The notes under the pieces: generated by a model
The model's database searches: none
What the model was told of the DNA's origin: nothing
Seen by the model: the letters and a program-made list of their open reading frames with translations, nothing else
Part shown: positions 53,155 to 63,867 of the stretch, one piece after another
Position numbering within the stretch: position 1 is the first letter of the stretch
Layout: each line of letters starts with the position of its first letter
Assembly: GCF_000621725.1 (NCBI RefSeq)
Contig: NZ_JHXM01000018.1
Coordinates: 1-64,000, forward strand
Source: Xylanibacter brevis ATCC 19188
GTDB taxonomy: Bacteria; Bacteroidota; Bacteroidia; Bacteroidales; Bacteroidaceae
DNA length: 64,000 nucleotides
Direction: 5' to 3'
Program-made: the position numbers and the translations under genes

Positions 53155-54474
53155 ATGAAAAAGACGATGATTGCGCTATTGATAATGACATCGGTGCACG
53201 TTGCGGCTCAGGAGAAATGGACGATGCAACAGTGCATGCAGTATGCTGTTGCACATAATCATGAGGTGAAACGAGCAGAGTTGGAACTCGATAACTACAA
53301 GGCTGCCAAGACAAGTGCCATCGGCCGCTTCCTGCCTGCTGTTGATGCCGGCATCGGTGCCCAGTATAATTTTGGTCGTGCTATTGATCCTGAGACCAAT
53401 GGCTATACGGATGTCAGTACTTTTTATAATGATTACTCCCTACACACTTCGCTGCCCGTCTTTGATGGCTTCAGTCGCTTGCATGTCTTGAAAGCGGCAA
53501 AGGCTGGTGAACTGATGGGACGTGCTGCCCTGCGGAAACAGCAGGATCAGATAGCACTCAGTACACTTCAGGCCTATACCAATGTGGTCTATTACGAAGG
53601 ATTGGTGAAGATGGCCGAAGAGAAGGTGGACGAGACTGAGCTTCTGCTAAAACAGATACATCTGTTGGAGGAGGTGGGACGCAAGAGTGCAGCCGATGTT
53701 GCACAGGTAGAGTCGCAGAAAGCCGAGGCAGACTATGAGTTGACCCGCCAGCAGAACCTTTTCTCCTTGGCCATGTTGGAGTTGAGAAAGGAAATGGGAG
53801 TCTCTCTCTCGTCCTCCGAAGCAGATACCATTGTATTGGCTCCTATGGAGTTCATTGACTCAACCGATAGGGTAATCGAAGCCCCCTCAGGGATTGTGGG
53901 AGGGCCGTCTGTAGATGTTGCCCACTATCAGGTACAAGTCTCTAAACACGAGTGGCGTCAGGCCCGTGCCGCGCTTTTTCCTGCTCTCTCGCTAAGTGCG
54001 GGTCTGAACACCACTTATTTTCATACCCTTCATTCCAGTGTAGGCCAGTCTTTCCGCAGTCAGTTTAAGAACAATATGGGTGAGTATGTTGGTGCTACAT
54101 TGAGTATCCCCTTGTTTAATCGCTTGCAGACTGTCAGCAATATCCGCAAAGCCAAGAACAACTATCGAATGGCTTGTGAGTCTTTCGAACAGACACGGTC
54201 GGAACTGGAGAAACTCGCTTGTGAGGCCTGGCACGACTGGCAAGCCTATCAGAAACAAACGGAACAGATGAAACACAAGGTTGAGGCCGACAGCTTGGCT
54301 TACCAACTGACGCGCCGACAGTTTGAGGAAGGCCTTAGCACGGCTATTGACTTGCGGACGACTTCAGCACAGTTGCTTAATTCTAAAGCCACGCTGCTTC
54401 AGTGTCAGTTGATGACTATTGTCAAAGAACAATTAATAAGATATTATAGAGGTGAAACAATATGGACAGAGTAA
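53155..54474 (+). CDS. TolC family outer-membrane efflux protein
   Basis: 439 residues with a signal peptide (MKKTMIALLIMTSVHVAAQ) followed by EKWTMQQCMQYAVAHNHEVKRAELELDNYKAAKTSA..., the usual start of the TolC/OEP fold. Two long helical halves (about 85-210 and 290-430) each carry heptad-rich sequence, with barrel strands at FGRAIDPETNGYTD and LNTTYFHTL. It forms the outer-membrane channel and periplasmic tunnel of the tripartite pump encoded downstream. Its stop overlaps the adaptor start by 13 bp. Confidence 0.94.
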   Translation: MKKTMIALLIMTSVHVAAQEKWTMQQCMQYAVAHNHEVKRAELELDNYKAAKTSAIGRFLPAVDAGIGAQYNFGRAIDPETNGYTDVSTFYNDYSLHTSLPVFDGFSRLHVLKAAKAGELMGRAALRKQQDQIALSTLQAYTNVVYYEGLVKMAEEKVDETELLLKQIHLLEEVGRKSAADVAQVESQKAEADYELTRQQNLFSLAMLELRKEMGVSLSSSEADTIVLAPMEFIDSTDRVIEAPSGIVGGPSVDVAHYQVQVSKHEWRQARAALFPALSLSAGLNTTYFHTLHSSVGQSFRSQFKNNMGEYVGATLSIPLFNRLQTVSNIRKAKNNYRMACESFEQTRSELEKLACEAWHDWQAYQKQTEQMKHKVEADSLAYQLTRRQFEEGLSTAIDLRTTSAQLLNSKATLLQCQLMTIVKEQLIRYYRGETIWTE

Positions 54475-55715
54475 TCGAAAAGACAAGAACTCAGCGCCTG
54501 ATGAAGCACTGGCCCTATGCGGTTGGTGGCTGTCTGGTATTACTTATTGTTGGCTGGTTGCTGTTTGGTAACCATGCTTCCACGCTTCGAGTGAACAAGG
54601 ATGACCTGACCATCAGCGACGTGCAGAGTGCAGAGTTTAAGGACTATGTCCGTACCAACGGACAAGTGATGCCTATTCAGGTGGTTCAGATATCGCCAGA
54701 GGAAGGTGGCATCGTGATGGAGAAGGTGGTCGAGGAGGGTGCGATGGTACACAAGGGTGATGTCATCGTTCGTTTGAGCAATTCAAGCCTCGACTTACAG
54801 ATTCTAAATGCCGAAGCCGAACTTGCCGAAAAGCAGAACCTATTAAGAAATACGCAAGTCGCCATGCAGCAAGACCGGCTGAACAATCAGACGGAACAGG
54901 CACAGCTGGATATGGATACTCAGCGCAAGCAGCGCACCTACGAGCAGAACGAACGTCTCTATGGTGAGAAGTTGATAAGCAAGGAGGATTATCTTCGTTC
55001 GCAAGAGGACTATCAGCTCTCTGCCAAGAAACGCTCGCTGGTGACAAAGCGCCTGAAGCAGGACTCTATCTATCGCACCGTTCAGATGGATCAGATGGAG
55101 GACAACCTGCAGAACATGCGCAAGAATGTGGTGCTGGTTCGACAGCGTAAGGACAAGCTCGAGATTCGCTCTGCCATCGATGGCGAGTTAGGGCTGCTCG
55201 ATGTGGAACTGGGACAGAGCATCCAGCCGGGGCAGAAGATTGGCCAGCTGAATGATTTGTCTGATTATAAGGTGCAGGCCATGATCGACGAACACTATAT
55301 CGACCGTGTGCGCCAAGGACTTACTGCCACCTTCACGCGCAACAACAAGCAATATCAGCTGCAGGTGCGCAAGGTATATCCGGAGGTGCGCGATGGCAAG
55401 TTCCGCTGCGATTTCATCTTCAAAGGTGAACGTCCGGAGAACATCCGTTCTGGTCAGACCTATTACATCGACCTCGAACTGGGACAGCCTGAACAGGCTT
55501 TGATCATCCCTCGTGGCACCTTCTTCCAGACCACAGGCGGACAGTGGATATTCGTACTTGACAAAAACGGAGAAAAAGCCTATCGCCGCAATATCCGCAT
55601 CGGTCGCCAAAATCCGCAGTATTACGAGGTACTTGAAGGACTGGAACCTGGCGAACGTGTTGTCACCAGTGGTTACGAGGCATTCAAGGATAATGAGGTG
55701 TTAGTGATTAAATAA
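54462..55715 (+). CDS. HlyD/MacA-like periplasmic adaptor protein
   Basis: 417 residues with an N-terminal membrane anchor (about 21-37, AVGGCLVLLIVGWLLF). A lipoyl-like half (about 70-105; VQISPEEGGIVMEKVVEEGA), a coiled-coil hairpin (about 110-220, KQNLLRNTQVAMQQD to MDQMEDNLQNMRKNV), the second lipoyl half (IDGELGLLDVELGQSIQPG) and beta-barrel/membrane-proximal domains follow. It links the inner-membrane ABC permease to the TolC channel. It is placed between the tolC-like gene and the first permease gene, 15 bp before the latter. Confidence 0.93.
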   Translation: MDRVIEKTRTQRLMKHWPYAVGGCLVLLIVGWLLFGNHASTLRVNKDDLTISDVQSAEFKDYVRTNGQVMPIQVVQISPEEGGIVMEKVVEEGAMVHKGDVIVRLSNSSLDLQILNAEAELAEKQNLLRNTQVAMQQDRLNNQTEQAQLDMDTQRKQRTYEQNERLYGEKLISKEDYLRSQEDYQLSAKKRSLVTKRLKQDSIYRTVQMDQMEDNLQNMRKNVVLVRQRKDKLEIRSAIDGELGLLDVELGQSIQPGQKIGQLNDLSDYKVQAMIDEHYIDRVRQGLTATFTRNNKQYQLQVRKVYPEVRDGKFRCDFIFKGERPENIRSGQTYYIDLELGQPEQALIIPRGTFFQTTGGQWIFVLDKNGEKAYRRNIRIGRQNPQYYEVLEGLEPGERVVTSGYEAFKDNEVLVIK

Positions 55716-55730
55716 ACAAGGTGTTACGAT

Positions 55731-58109
55731 ATGAATGTATTTAGAAATATGCTTCACATGGCTTGCCGATTCAAGACGGCCACGGTGCTCAACTTCCTAG
55801 GACTGACGGTAGCCTTTGCTGCCTGCTACCTGTTCTTGACGCAAGTAACCTATAATCATTCCTACAATAAGGGACTGACCAACTATCAGCAGCTTTATCG
55901 CGTGGAAGTGCCTGCGATGTTTGACCACAGCAAGTGGCAGTCGAATGTAAACCGCTTCTTGGCAGACGAGTTGGCTAAGTTGCCTCAGGTGGAAGGTATG
56001 GCTTTGCTGCAGTGTTGGCAGAATGATAGTCGTTTTACGAAAGACGGTACTGAGTTTACATTTAAGTCTTGTAAGGTTAGCAATGATGCGCTGAAGACTA
56101 TGGCTCCACGCCTGCTCGACGGCAAACTCGGTTGGAAGGATGGTGACCAGAAAGGACTGATCATTCCTGCCTCAGTAGCCGTAAAGTATTTTGGGACTAC
56201 GCAAGTGGCGGGTCGCTGTATGTGGAACGACAAGGACAGCATTGTTGTGAGAGGTGTCTATGAAGATTTTCCTGACAACAGCATCATCGACAATTACGTC
56301 TATGGCTGTATGGGAGACGAGAATGAGGGAAACTTCCAGAACTACAACTATAACTGCTATCTGCGCTTGAGGGAGCAGATGGATACGGAGAAAGCCAAGC
56401 AACAGATTCTAACCCCGTTGGTAGAGAATATGCATCAGATGTACATCGAACACGGTGTTGAGGATCAATGGGATGAGGAAAAAACGAAAGAAAGTCTCAA
56501 CCTGCGCCTGCAACCCATCACAGAGACTTGGTTCGCAGGTGTTGACCCTGAGCATGACAGAGGTAACAAGGCTGTTGACTGGATTCTCCAACTTTCGTGC
56601 CTCTTGGTGCTGATAATCGCTGCCATCAACTTTCTGAACTTCACGCTGGCTGAGAGTCCGATGCGTATCAAGAGCATCAACACACGTCGCGTGTTGGGCA
56701 GTTCTGTGTCATCGCTCCGCCTGGGCGTTGTCGCTGAGTCTGTATGTACTTCGCTTTTAGCATTTCTGTTGGCAGTCATAGTCAGCTATCTGTTGTCGCA
56801 GTGGCCATTCATTAGCGAACTCACCGTTGGCAGCAGTGCCTTAGGCGATCATCCATTGCTATTGGTGTGTCTTTGTTTGGCAGCCATTGTTGTTGGTATC
56901 GTTGCTGGTGTCTATCCAGCTTTCTATGCAACCAGTTTCCAACCTGCACTCGTCCTGAAAGGTTCCTTTGGACTTACGCCTAAGGGTCGCCAACTGCGCA
57001 CCTTATTGCTTTGTCTGCAGTTCCTTATCACCAGCGTGATGGTGGTCTATATCGGCATCCTCTATCTGCAAAGCTACTACATCTTCAACTCCGACTATGG
57101 TTACGACAAGGACGAGATTCTGTATGCGGATACTTGGGAACTGTTAGACAAGCAGGATGCCCTGCGCTCGGAGCTGATGCAGCAGACGGGTGTGGTTGAT
57201 GTGGCCTATTCGCAGTTCTCTCTGGGAACTGGCGACAGATATATGGCTTGGGGACGCGGTGACAAGAATCATCAGGTGCAGTTCACGGTTCTGCCCGTGG
57301 ACTGGCACTATCTTCACACCATGGGCATTCAGGTAATTGAAGGCCATGACTTCATGGAGCACGATGGCGATTGCTATATCATCAATGAAGCAGCCCGCAA
57401 GAAATGGGACTGGGTAGAGATTGACAAAAAACTGCTGGATGACGACCTCACGGTGATTGGTGTGTGCCAGAATGTGCGCTTTGCTTCTACCCGTGTGGAC
57501 AACAACGACTCGCCCATGGCCTTCATCGTTTATGGCGAGACCTATCTCAGTCGTGGGTGGACCAATAACCTTGGGGTGATGAACGTGCGTGTGGCAGCAG
57601 GCACCGATAAGGTACAAATGCGCCGGAAGATTAAGGATATCTGCATGAAGCTCGGCGCACCGCACGAGCCGGATGTGAAGTTCCTCGATCAGCAATTGGA
57701 AAATACCTACCAGGAGGAGTTCCGCTTCATCCGTCAGGTCATGGTGTTCTCTTTCATCTGTCTTGTTATCACGCTCATCGGCGTGTTCTGTATGACGATG
57801 TTCGAAACAGAGTATCGTCGCAAGGAGATTGGCATCCGCAAAGTGATGGGCAGCTCTACCAGTCAGATTCTGGTCATGCTCAGCCGTCGCTATGTGTGGC
57901 TGCTTGTAGGTAGCTTTGTGATGGCAGCCCCCTTGGCGTGGTACATTGGCACACAGTGGCTACAGGGCTTTGCCGAGCGCACACCTGTATATTGGTGGCT
58001 CTTCCCATTGGCCTTCCTTGCGGTGGGTGTCGTTACCCTTGCCACCATCATCATTCAGAGCTGGCGCACGGCCAATGAGAACCCAGTGAACAGTATAAAA
58101 ACAGAGTAA
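55731..58109 (+). CDS. MacB/FtsX-type ABC transporter permease (first)
   Basis: 792 residues with an N-terminal span (about 19-40), a periplasmic MacB-like domain, a middle block of four spans (about 285-310, 335-362, 380-405, 420-445), a second periplasmic domain and three C-terminal spans. The FtsX signature EYRRKEIGIRKVMGSS lies before the last two spans. This is a type VII ABC permease without its own ATPase domain, so it depends on the ATPase encoded at 61206. Such mechanotransmission pumps move substrates from periplasm to outside through TolC. Confidence 0.92.
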   Translation: MNVFRNMLHMACRFKTATVLNFLGLTVAFAACYLFLTQVTYNHSYNKGLTNYQQLYRVEVPAMFDHSKWQSNVNRFLADELAKLPQVEGMALLQCWQNDSRFTKDGTEFTFKSCKVSNDALKTMAPRLLDGKLGWKDGDQKGLIIPASVAVKYFGTTQVAGRCMWNDKDSIVVRGVYEDFPDNSIIDNYVYGCMGDENEGNFQNYNYNCYLRLREQMDTEKAKQQILTPLVENMHQMYIEHGVEDQWDEEKTKESLNLRLQPITETWFAGVDPEHDRGNKAVDWILQLSCLLVLIIAAINFLNFTLAESPMRIKSINTRRVLGSSVSSLRLGVVAESVCTSLLAFLLAVIVSYLLSQWPFISELTVGSSALGDHPLLLVCLCLAAIVVGIVAGVYPAFYATSFQPALVLKGSFGLTPKGRQLRTLLLCLQFLITSVMVVYIGILYLQSYYIFNSDYGYDKDEILYADTWELLDKQDALRSELMQQTGVVDVAYSQFSLGTGDRYMAWGRGDKNHQVQFTVLPVDWHYLHTMGIQVIEGHDFMEHDGDCYIINEAARKKWDWVEIDKKLLDDDLTVIGVCQNVRFASTRVDNNDSPMAFIVYGETYLSRGWTNNLGVMNVRVAAGTDKVQMRRKIKDICMKLGAPHEPDVKFLDQQLENTYQEEFRFIRQVMVFSFICLVITLIGVFCMTMFETEYRRKEIGIRKVMGSSTSQILVMLSRRYVWLLVGSFVMAAPLAWYIGTQWLQGFAERTPVYWWLFPLAFLAVGVVTLATIIIQSWRTANENPVNSIKTE

Positions 58110-58154
58110 AAAGCAGTAAGTGGAGAGTGGGTGTCAACAAATCATACGACATAC

Positions 58155-58228
58155 CGTCTAAAGATTAGACGAACGGCCTTCAGGCGGTCTGAAAAGCTTG
58201 CATGGAAAGAGTAATGATCGTAAATTTG
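58155..58228 (+). promoter_or_regulatory. Internal promoter with upstream dyad, before the small secreted protein gene
   Basis: CTTG (58197-58200) and TAAATTTG (58221-58228) stand 20 bp apart. Upstream, CGTCTAA (58155-58161) and TTAGACG (58165-58171) form a perfect 7-bp dyad with a 3-base centre, a possible regulator site or short hairpin. The start codon is 49 bp beyond the -7 box. Confidence 0.7.
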
Positions 58229-58277
58229 CAATGTGAAAACAAAAGAACCAGAGTATTAACAATAAAAGATTACGATT

Positions 58278-58829
58278 ATGAAAAAGTTTATGATTTGCTC
58301 GATGATGTGCCTGATGACGTTGATCTCAAATGCACAAGTAATGACATCTGCCTCTGTCGATCATCTTATTGACTCAGCCATTAAGGATGAAACGGGGTAT
58401 GTACGTGATACCCATCGTGATGCTCATGGCAATATAACGATGATGGAAGTATATAAGGACCAGTCGAAACGCAAAGCCGACACCATGCTGAAGCCCGTCT
58501 GCCGCTATGAGTATCAGTATGCAGAGAACGGCTTGCTCGCCAGTCGTACGAAGTATGTGTGGCGAAAGGAGCAGTGGCAGTGTGCCGCCCGTTATGACTA
58601 CTCGCTCGAGAATGGCATCTATACGGTCAGCTATAGCCGATGGAACAAATCAAAGGCTTGCTTCGGTCAGCCCGTGAGTCAGATCAGTTACACGTTGCTG
58701 CCGGACGAAAGTATTGCCGGCGTGTCGGTCTATGGACGTCATCGAGGCGATGATGCACTGAAGCTGGAGTGGCAGGCACTCGTGGATAGTCACTCAGACC
58801 ATATGAACTATTATATCACTCAGAAATAA
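58278..58829 (+). CDS. Small secreted protein (possible DUF3836-like) inside the efflux operon
   Basis: 183 residues with a signal peptide (MKKFMICSMMCLMTLISNAQ). The mature part has repeated Tyr-rich strands, YEYQYAENGLLASRTKYVWRKEQW, ARYDYSLENGIYTVSYSRWNK, then QISYTLLPDESI. This resembles Bacteroidales secreted proteins of the DUF3836 kind with YxYDxxGxLxxxxxY repeats; the family call is tentative. It has its own promoter and ends 3 bp before the second permease gene. It could be a periplasmic partner or cargo of the pump. Confidence 0.75.
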   Translation: MKKFMICSMMCLMTLISNAQVMTSASVDHLIDSAIKDETGYVRDTHRDAHGNITMMEVYKDQSKRKADTMLKPVCRYEYQYAENGLLASRTKYVWRKEQWQCAARYDYSLENGIYTVSYSRWNKSKACFGQPVSQISYTLLPDESIAGVSVYGRHRGDDALKLEWQALVDSHSDHMNYYITQK

Positions 58830-58832
58830 ACT

Positions 58833-61184
58833 ATGAACGTATTTAAATCTCTCAATCAGCGCGGCCAGCACAATTGGATCAAAATATTGTGCTTGGCCGT
58901 TGGCTTGGCTACTGGTATCGTATTATTAGGTAAGGCTGGCTTCGAACAGTCGTGGGACAAGGACTTCGATACGAGCGACCGTATCTATGTGCTTTATGAG
59001 GATGTTATCCGAGATGGCGAATATCAGCATTACTCACAGACTTCAGGTGCTATCGCCCATGGGCTGAAACGTTACTGTCCGCAGGTTGAGGCGGCCACCC
59101 GCTATACGGGCTTCAGCTGGAACATGCCATTGGTTACCGAGGATGACAGACGTGTTCGCACCAACTTCTTTTTTGTGGATAGCTGTTTCTTTGATGTTTT
59201 CCCTTACCGCGTGTTGACTGGTGACGCCAAGAAGATACTCAGTCAGCCAAACTATTGCATGATACCCCAATCGTTGGCAGAGAAACTGGGCGACGATGTG
59301 ATAGGTCAGAAGGTCTATTATAACAGACACGGTGGTTTTGAACTGACAATCGGAGGCGTCTATGAGGATATTCCCTTGAACACGCGCCTTCACGATTTGG
59401 AAGTGCTGGTGGCTATGCCCACGCTACCCCAAGTGATATGGGACGGACGTGATAACTGGGTGGGCAACGACCGCTACTTTAGCTATGTGCGCCTGGCTAA
59501 GGGTAATACCCCCGACGACCTGAAGCCGCAGATTGAGAAGATGAAGCACGACAACCTGCCTGAGGATGAGCTGAAGAAGGCTGGCGTGGATCTCGGCTAT
59601 TCGCTGCGACCATTGGCTGACTACCATACGCAGGATGAAGCCATACAGCGTATGGTGTGGATTGTGTCACTCTTGGCTGTCATATTGATTGGTTGTGCCG
59701 TGATGAACTATCTCTTGCTGGTGGTTGGCGGCATCAGTCGCCGTGCCCGTGAGATGGCTGTCCACAGATGCTATGGTGCTGAGGCTCTTAATATCTACCG
59801 TCGGGTGCTGGCTGAGAGTGCGCTTCATCTGTTGCTATCGTTGATACTGGCTGCTGCATTGCTGCTTGTGTTCCGTGATACGATTGAAGAACTGACGGGT
59901 ACCACGCTCCCGATGATTCTGACGGCAGGGCATAATATGTGGTTCATCGCTATTACCTGTCTGGTGGTGCTGGTCATCACGGGGTTGGTGCCTGGCTGGG
60001 TCTATACCCATATCCCCGTGGCTGCTGCCTTCAAGAATTACAGCCGTAGCCATCGTGTGTGGAAGATGCTGTTGCTGGGCCTGCAGTTTGCCTCGGCTAC
60101 CTTCCTCTTTGCCTTGTTGATGGTGGTGGGTCGCCAGTACCAGCTCATGGTGAACGATAATCCTGGCTACGACTACTTTACGTTGGGTGATATCAATACC
60201 GACGAGCTCTCGTTGCAGCAAAGAAACCTTGTTGTAGATGAGCTCAGGAAGTTGTCGGGTGTAAAAGGTGTCACCACCTCGTATGCCTATTTGCCGGAGA
60301 TGCAGAGTGGCGACAATATCTTCCTGCCCGATGAGGATCGCGAGTACTTGAATGTGGCAGACCTTTTCGATGTGGGTGATGACTATTTCGAGGTGATGGG
60401 TATTCCCGTTGTCGAGGGCCGCACCTTTACGGAGCAGACGGATTCTATGAACGAGGTGATGGTGAGCAGACAGTTCGAGGAACGTATGAAGGAACTGGCT
60501 GGTTGGGACCAGGCTGTGGGTAAGCAGATTATCTGTACGTCGTACGCTGGTGTACACACCATCGTGGGTGTCTATGAGGATCCTCGCCTGGGCAGTATTA
60601 CCTATCCTGATACACGCCCCAGTGTCTGCTTCTATGAACGTACGGGTAAGTACACCCACCATATCACAGTGCGCTTCCACGATATGGAAGTACTCGATGC
60701 AGCCAACAAGCGTCTGCACGAACTGGTTCCTGAGAATCCCGACGTGGTGATTCGTCCTTATACGCAGCTGATGACGCAACTCTATACCGATGCCCTTCGT
60801 TTCCGTACCACGGTGATGATAGGTGGCGTGGTGGCTCTCATTATTGCGTTGATAGGACTGATTGGTTATATGGCTGGTGAGATGGCGCGCCGACAGAAGG
60901 AGATTGCCATCCGTAAGGTGAACGGTGCACATATCATCGATGTACTGCAGCTCTTGAATCGTGATATCCTCCGTGTGGCATTGCCTGCGGTTACCATTGG
61001 TGCCATCGGTGGCTGGTATGTATCGCGCTTGTGGTTAGAGCAGTTCAGCGAGAAGGCTGTTCTGTCGCCAGTACTCTTCGGCCTTTGTGCCTTGGCTGTG
61101 GTGGTTGTCATCCTCACGGTGGTATGTGCAGGCTGCTATCGGGTGGCCAGCAGCAATCCTGTAGATTATCTTAAGAATGAATAA
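58833..61184 (+). CDS. MacB/FtsX-type ABC transporter permease (second)
   Basis: 783 residues, the same layout as the first permease but divergent in sequence: N-terminal span (about 16-30, LCLAVGLATGIVLLG), periplasmic domain with GFSWNMPLVTEDDRRV, four middle spans, second periplasmic domain, and the FtsX signature RRQKEIAIRKVNGAH before the last spans. It lacks an ATPase domain. It may pair with the first permease in a heterodimer or form a second pump sharing the ATPase. The ATPase gene follows after 21 bp. Confidence 0.92.
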   Translation: MNVFKSLNQRGQHNWIKILCLAVGLATGIVLLGKAGFEQSWDKDFDTSDRIYVLYEDVIRDGEYQHYSQTSGAIAHGLKRYCPQVEAATRYTGFSWNMPLVTEDDRRVRTNFFFVDSCFFDVFPYRVLTGDAKKILSQPNYCMIPQSLAEKLGDDVIGQKVYYNRHGGFELTIGGVYEDIPLNTRLHDLEVLVAMPTLPQVIWDGRDNWVGNDRYFSYVRLAKGNTPDDLKPQIEKMKHDNLPEDELKKAGVDLGYSLRPLADYHTQDEAIQRMVWIVSLLAVILIGCAVMNYLLLVVGGISRRAREMAVHRCYGAEALNIYRRVLAESALHLLLSLILAAALLLVFRDTIEELTGTTLPMILTAGHNMWFIAITCLVVLVITGLVPGWVYTHIPVAAAFKNYSRSHRVWKMLLLGLQFASATFLFALLMVVGRQYQLMVNDNPGYDYFTLGDINTDELSLQQRNLVVDELRKLSGVKGVTTSYAYLPEMQSGDNIFLPDEDREYLNVADLFDVGDDYFEVMGIPVVEGRTFTEQTDSMNEVMVSRQFEERMKELAGWDQAVGKQIICTSYAGVHTIVGVYEDPRLGSITYPDTRPSVCFYERTGKYTHHITVRFHDMEVLDAANKRLHELVPENPDVVIRPYTQLMTQLYTDALRFRTTVMIGGVVALIIALIGLIGYMAGEMARRQKEIAIRKVNGAHIIDVLQLLNRDILRVALPAVTIGAIGGWYVSRLWLEQFSEKAVLSPVLFGLCALAVVVVILTVVCAGCYRVASSNPVDYLKNE

Positions 61185-61205
61185 TAATCAAACAATATAA
61201 AAACA

Positions 61206-61880
61206 ATGATACGATTAGAAAACATACAGAAGGTGTTCCGCACGGAAGAGGTGGAAACCGTAGCACTGGGCGGTGTGTCGCTCGAAGTGAAGAAGGGTGA
61301 GTTTGTGGCCATCATGGGTCCTTCGGGCTGTGGTAAGTCCACCTTGTTGAATATACTGGGTTTGCTCGACAATCCTACCAGTGGCTCTTACTATCTCGAT
61401 GGTGAGGAAGTGGGGGCGCTGAAGGAGAGCCAGCGCACGAAGGTGCGCAAGGGACAGATAGGTTTCGTGTTCCAGAGCTTCAACCTGATTGATGAATTGA
61501 ATGTAGAAGAGAATGTTGAGTTGCCATTAACATATCTGGGTGTTCCGAAGAAGGAACGCAAGCAGCGTGTTGAGGAGGTGCTGCGCCGCATGGCTATCAG
61601 TCATCGTGCTCATCACTTCCCTCAGCAGCTCAGTGGTGGTCAGCAGCAGCGTGTTGCCATTGCTCGTGCCGTAGTGATGAATCCTAAGTTGATCCTTGCC
61701 GACGAGCCTACGGGTAATCTGGACTCAAAGAATGGTCTAGAGGTGATGCAACTGCTTACCCAACTGAACCAGGAAGGTACTACTGTCGTTATGGTGACAC
61801 ACTCGGAGCGTGATGCTGGTTATGCTCAGCGCATCATCAACCTGCTCGATGGGCAGGTGGTGCCAGAGGTCAGTCTGTGA
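61206..61880 (+). CDS. ABC transporter ATP-binding protein (LolD/MacB type)
   Basis: 224 residues with Walker [10 protein letters not shown] (38-46), Q-loop [10 protein letters not shown], signature [14 protein letters not shown] (from about 141), Walker [13 protein letters not shown] (about 162-173) and the H-loop VMVTHSERD. It is the only ATPase of the locus and should drive both FtsX-type permeases. It is the last gene before a terminator. Confidence 0.95.
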   Translation: MIRLENIQKVFRTEEVETVALGGVSLEVKKGEFVAIMGPSGCGKSTLLNILGLLDNPTSGSYYLDGEEVGALKESQRTKVRKGQIGFVFQSFNLIDELNVEENVELPLTYLGVPKKERKQRVEEVLRRMAISHRAHHFPQQLSGGQQQRVAIARAVVMNPKLILADEPTGNLDSKNGLEVMQLLTQLNQEGTTVVMVTHSERDAGYAQRIINLLDGQVVPEVSL

Positions 61881-61888
61881 TACGAAAA

Positions 61889-61920
61889 AAGGTGGTCGGT
61901 TATTTCGACCACCTTCTTGC
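61889..61920 (+). terminator. Terminator of the efflux operon, probably bidirectional
   Basis: AAGGTGGTCG (61889-61898) pairs with CGACCACCTT (61906-61915), loop of 7. The A-run upstream (61885-61890) would serve the convergent tRNA-Pro transcript as a U-tract; on the plus strand the stem is followed by CTTGCTTTC. Confidence 0.82.
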
Positions 61921-61929
61921 TTTCTGCTG

Positions 61930-62002
61930 TCGGGATGAGGCGACTCGAACGCCCGACCCCTACGTCCCGAACGTAGTGCGCTACCAACTGCGCTACATCC
62001 CG
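61930..62002 (-). tRNA. tRNA-Pro (anticodon CGG)
   Basis: On the minus strand a full cloverleaf forms: acceptor CGGGATG/CATCCCG, D stem GCGC/GCGC, anticodon stem CTACG/CGTAG with loop TTCGGGA (anticodon CGG), variable GGGTC, T arm GGGCG-TTCGAGT-CGCCT, discriminator A. The C1-G72 first pair fits proline tRNAs. CCA is not encoded. It has its own promoter. Confidence 0.96.
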
Positions 62003-62032
62003 ATTGCTGTCAGTTTGTTTTCAAACTGGCTG

Positions 62033-62064
62033 CAAAGTTACTATTTTCTTGCCGATTCAGCAAA
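62033..62064 (-). promoter_or_regulatory. Promoter of tRNA-Pro
   Basis: The minus strand reads TTTG (62061-62064), 20 bp, TAACTTTG (62033-62040), a full consensus match. A small hairpin (62011-62017 with 62022-62028) lies in the 5' leader before the mature tRNA. Confidence 0.82.
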
Positions 62065-62080
62065 TTTTTAACTGAAAAGT

Positions 62081-63418
<1,338 letters not shown>

Positions 63419-63440
63419 ACCTTTGTTTGTTTTTCTACTG

Positions 63441-63471
63441 CAAAAGTACGAAGAAGTGAGCGAACCACCAA
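63441..63471 (-). promoter_or_regulatory. Promoter of murF
   Basis: The minus strand reads TTGG (63468-63471), 19 bp, TACTTTTG (63441-63448). The -7 is a full match and the -33 is weak. The start codon is 22 bp downstream of the -7 box. Confidence 0.65.
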
Positions 63472-63552
63472 GCGTTTGCCCACTTTTTTCGGTCTGCCAG
63501 CGTGTGGCCTTGCCGCCTTTCCGTTCTGAAAACGACACTTTACTCAGCCGAT

Positions 63553-63694
63553 AGCACTACCTTACTAACTCAATAGTGGCACTTTGGCTACCTTTCGACT
63601 TAAGTCGTGAGATCTTTCGACTTAAGTCGTGAGAACTGTTGACTTAAGTCGTGAGATCTGTTGACTTAAGTCGAAAGATCTGTTGACTTAAGTC
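63553..63694. repeat. Intergenic 22-bp-period palindrome array, element 3 (GACTTAAGTC type)
   Basis: Five GACTTAAGTC palindromes start at 63597, 63619, 63641, 63663 and 63685, every 22 bp. AGTGGCAC (63575) and the degenerate AGCACTAC (63553) precede them at 22-bp steps. The linkers are the same two types as in element 2. The element lies between the divergent murF and folP promoters. The stretch 63695-63839 beyond it shows no gene and no further clear unit. Confidence 0.92.
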
Positions 63695-63839
63695 GTAAGA
63701 TACAAAAGCATAACTATCAGGGCGCTATTCCTACGCATACGCGTCGCCATAGTTCCCACCTTGAGAGGCTAGGGCTGAGGTTTTAGGACTGGCGCTCAGT
63801 TTTTTTTCTATTTCCTGCCGTTAATTGCAAATAATTAAG

Positions 63840-63847
63840 TAATTTTG
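63840..63847 (+). promoter_or_regulatory. -7 box of folP
   Basis: TAATTTTG matches the consensus and lies 20 bp before the ATG at 63868. The -33 position has no clear TTTG. Confidence 0.6.
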
Positions 63848-63867
63848 CAGGCAAATAAAGTACTACG

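Noticed and set aside
63419..63538. N-terminally extended MurF starting at 63538
   Set aside because: It would run through the -7 box, and the sequence before MDIKELY has no counterpart in MurF proteins.
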